Source of the DNA: Clostridiales bacterium
GTDB taxonomy: Bacteria > Bacillota > Clostridia > UBA1381
Direction of reading: 5' to 3'
DNA: 64,000 nt
NCBI GenBank assembly: GCA_029226975.1
Contig: JAQXZB010000036.1
Coordinates: forward strand, 62,001 to 126,000
A program made the position numbers and the translations under genes. The notes under the pieces are model-generated. The model saw only the letters and a program-made list of their open reading frames with translations, was not told the DNA's origin and made no database searches. This document shows positions 63,972-64,000 of this stretch, one piece after another (the first letter of the stretch is position 1; each line of letters opens with the position of its first letter).

Positions 63972-64000
63972 CGGCACATCCAAACAATAAGGATGTGCCG
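63972..64000 (+). terminator. Terminator hairpin at the window edge
   Basis: CGGCACATCC...GGATGTGCCG stem; the T-run, if any, lies beyond the window end. Confidence 0.6.

Overview
The window comes from a Clostridia-type Bacillota chromosome, probably a saccharolytic obligate anaerobe. The grounds are consensus TTGACA-17-TATAAT promoters, strong AAGGAGG ribosome binding sites, zinc-type S14, an rnfCDGEAB operon, oxygen-sensitive glycyl-radical and flavodiiron enzymes, RicT, and secreted proteins with copper-amine-oxidase-like stalk, SLH, G5/3D and carbohydrate-binding modules. No 16S, phage, CRISPR or intact IS element is present, so the genus cannot be fixed. Base composition was not computed.

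Layout. (1) 1-2.9 kb: the 3' part of a glycyl radical enzyme (glycerol/diol dehydratase-like) and its unusually short radical-SAM activase. (2) 2.9-8.8 kb: a G5/3D cell-wall protein, two small membrane or zinc-ribbon proteins, a cation exporter, a GltD-like oxidoreductase and a DeoR regulator. (3) 9-16.2 kb: a carbohydrate locus with a secreted beta-sandwich protein, a GH43 glycosidase, a nicotinamidase-like hydrolase and a 1489-residue secreted SGNH (CE12-like) esterase. The esterase carries a homologue of the small secreted protein inside it. (4) 16.4-22 kb: the Rnf complex and YebC. (5) 22-30.6 kb: an AT-rich lipoprotein gene behind a structured leader, a YcdB/SLH protein, RicT, a ferredoxin, an apparently inactive clostripain-family lipoprotein and a flavoprotein. 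(6) 30.6-40 kb: a small GNAT/MGMT-like/VOC operon, NADP-isocitrate dehydrogenase, a GH65 phosphorylase, tRNA-Thr and tRNA-Ser, a stalk-domain protein and a methyltransferase-ecfA1-ecfA2 operon. (7) 40-61.3 kb: the str, tuf, S10, spc and alpha ribosomal-protein clusters in canonical order, through rpoA and rplQ. (8) 61.3-64 kb: a small membrane protein, a flavodiiron protein, tRNA-Leu and a stalk/NPCBM-like secreted protein.

Working together: Rnf couples ferredoxin oxidation to NAD reduction and ion pumping, and the free ferredoxin and flavoproteins fit that anaerobic redox economy. The GH43, CE12-like and GH65 enzymes point to plant or dietary glycan use. The ribosomal region is conventional except for a leader terminator before rpsJ and for the ecfA genes lying elsewhere without ecfT.

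The most distinctive non-genic feature is a family of intergenic elements of about 175-225 bp (three copies: 4.6, 9.9 and 27.9 kb) made of nested hairpins. Every copy is bracketed on both sides by a further palindrome; in two copies the two bracketing palindromes match each other. This suggests a mobile or duplicating element that targets terminator hairpins.
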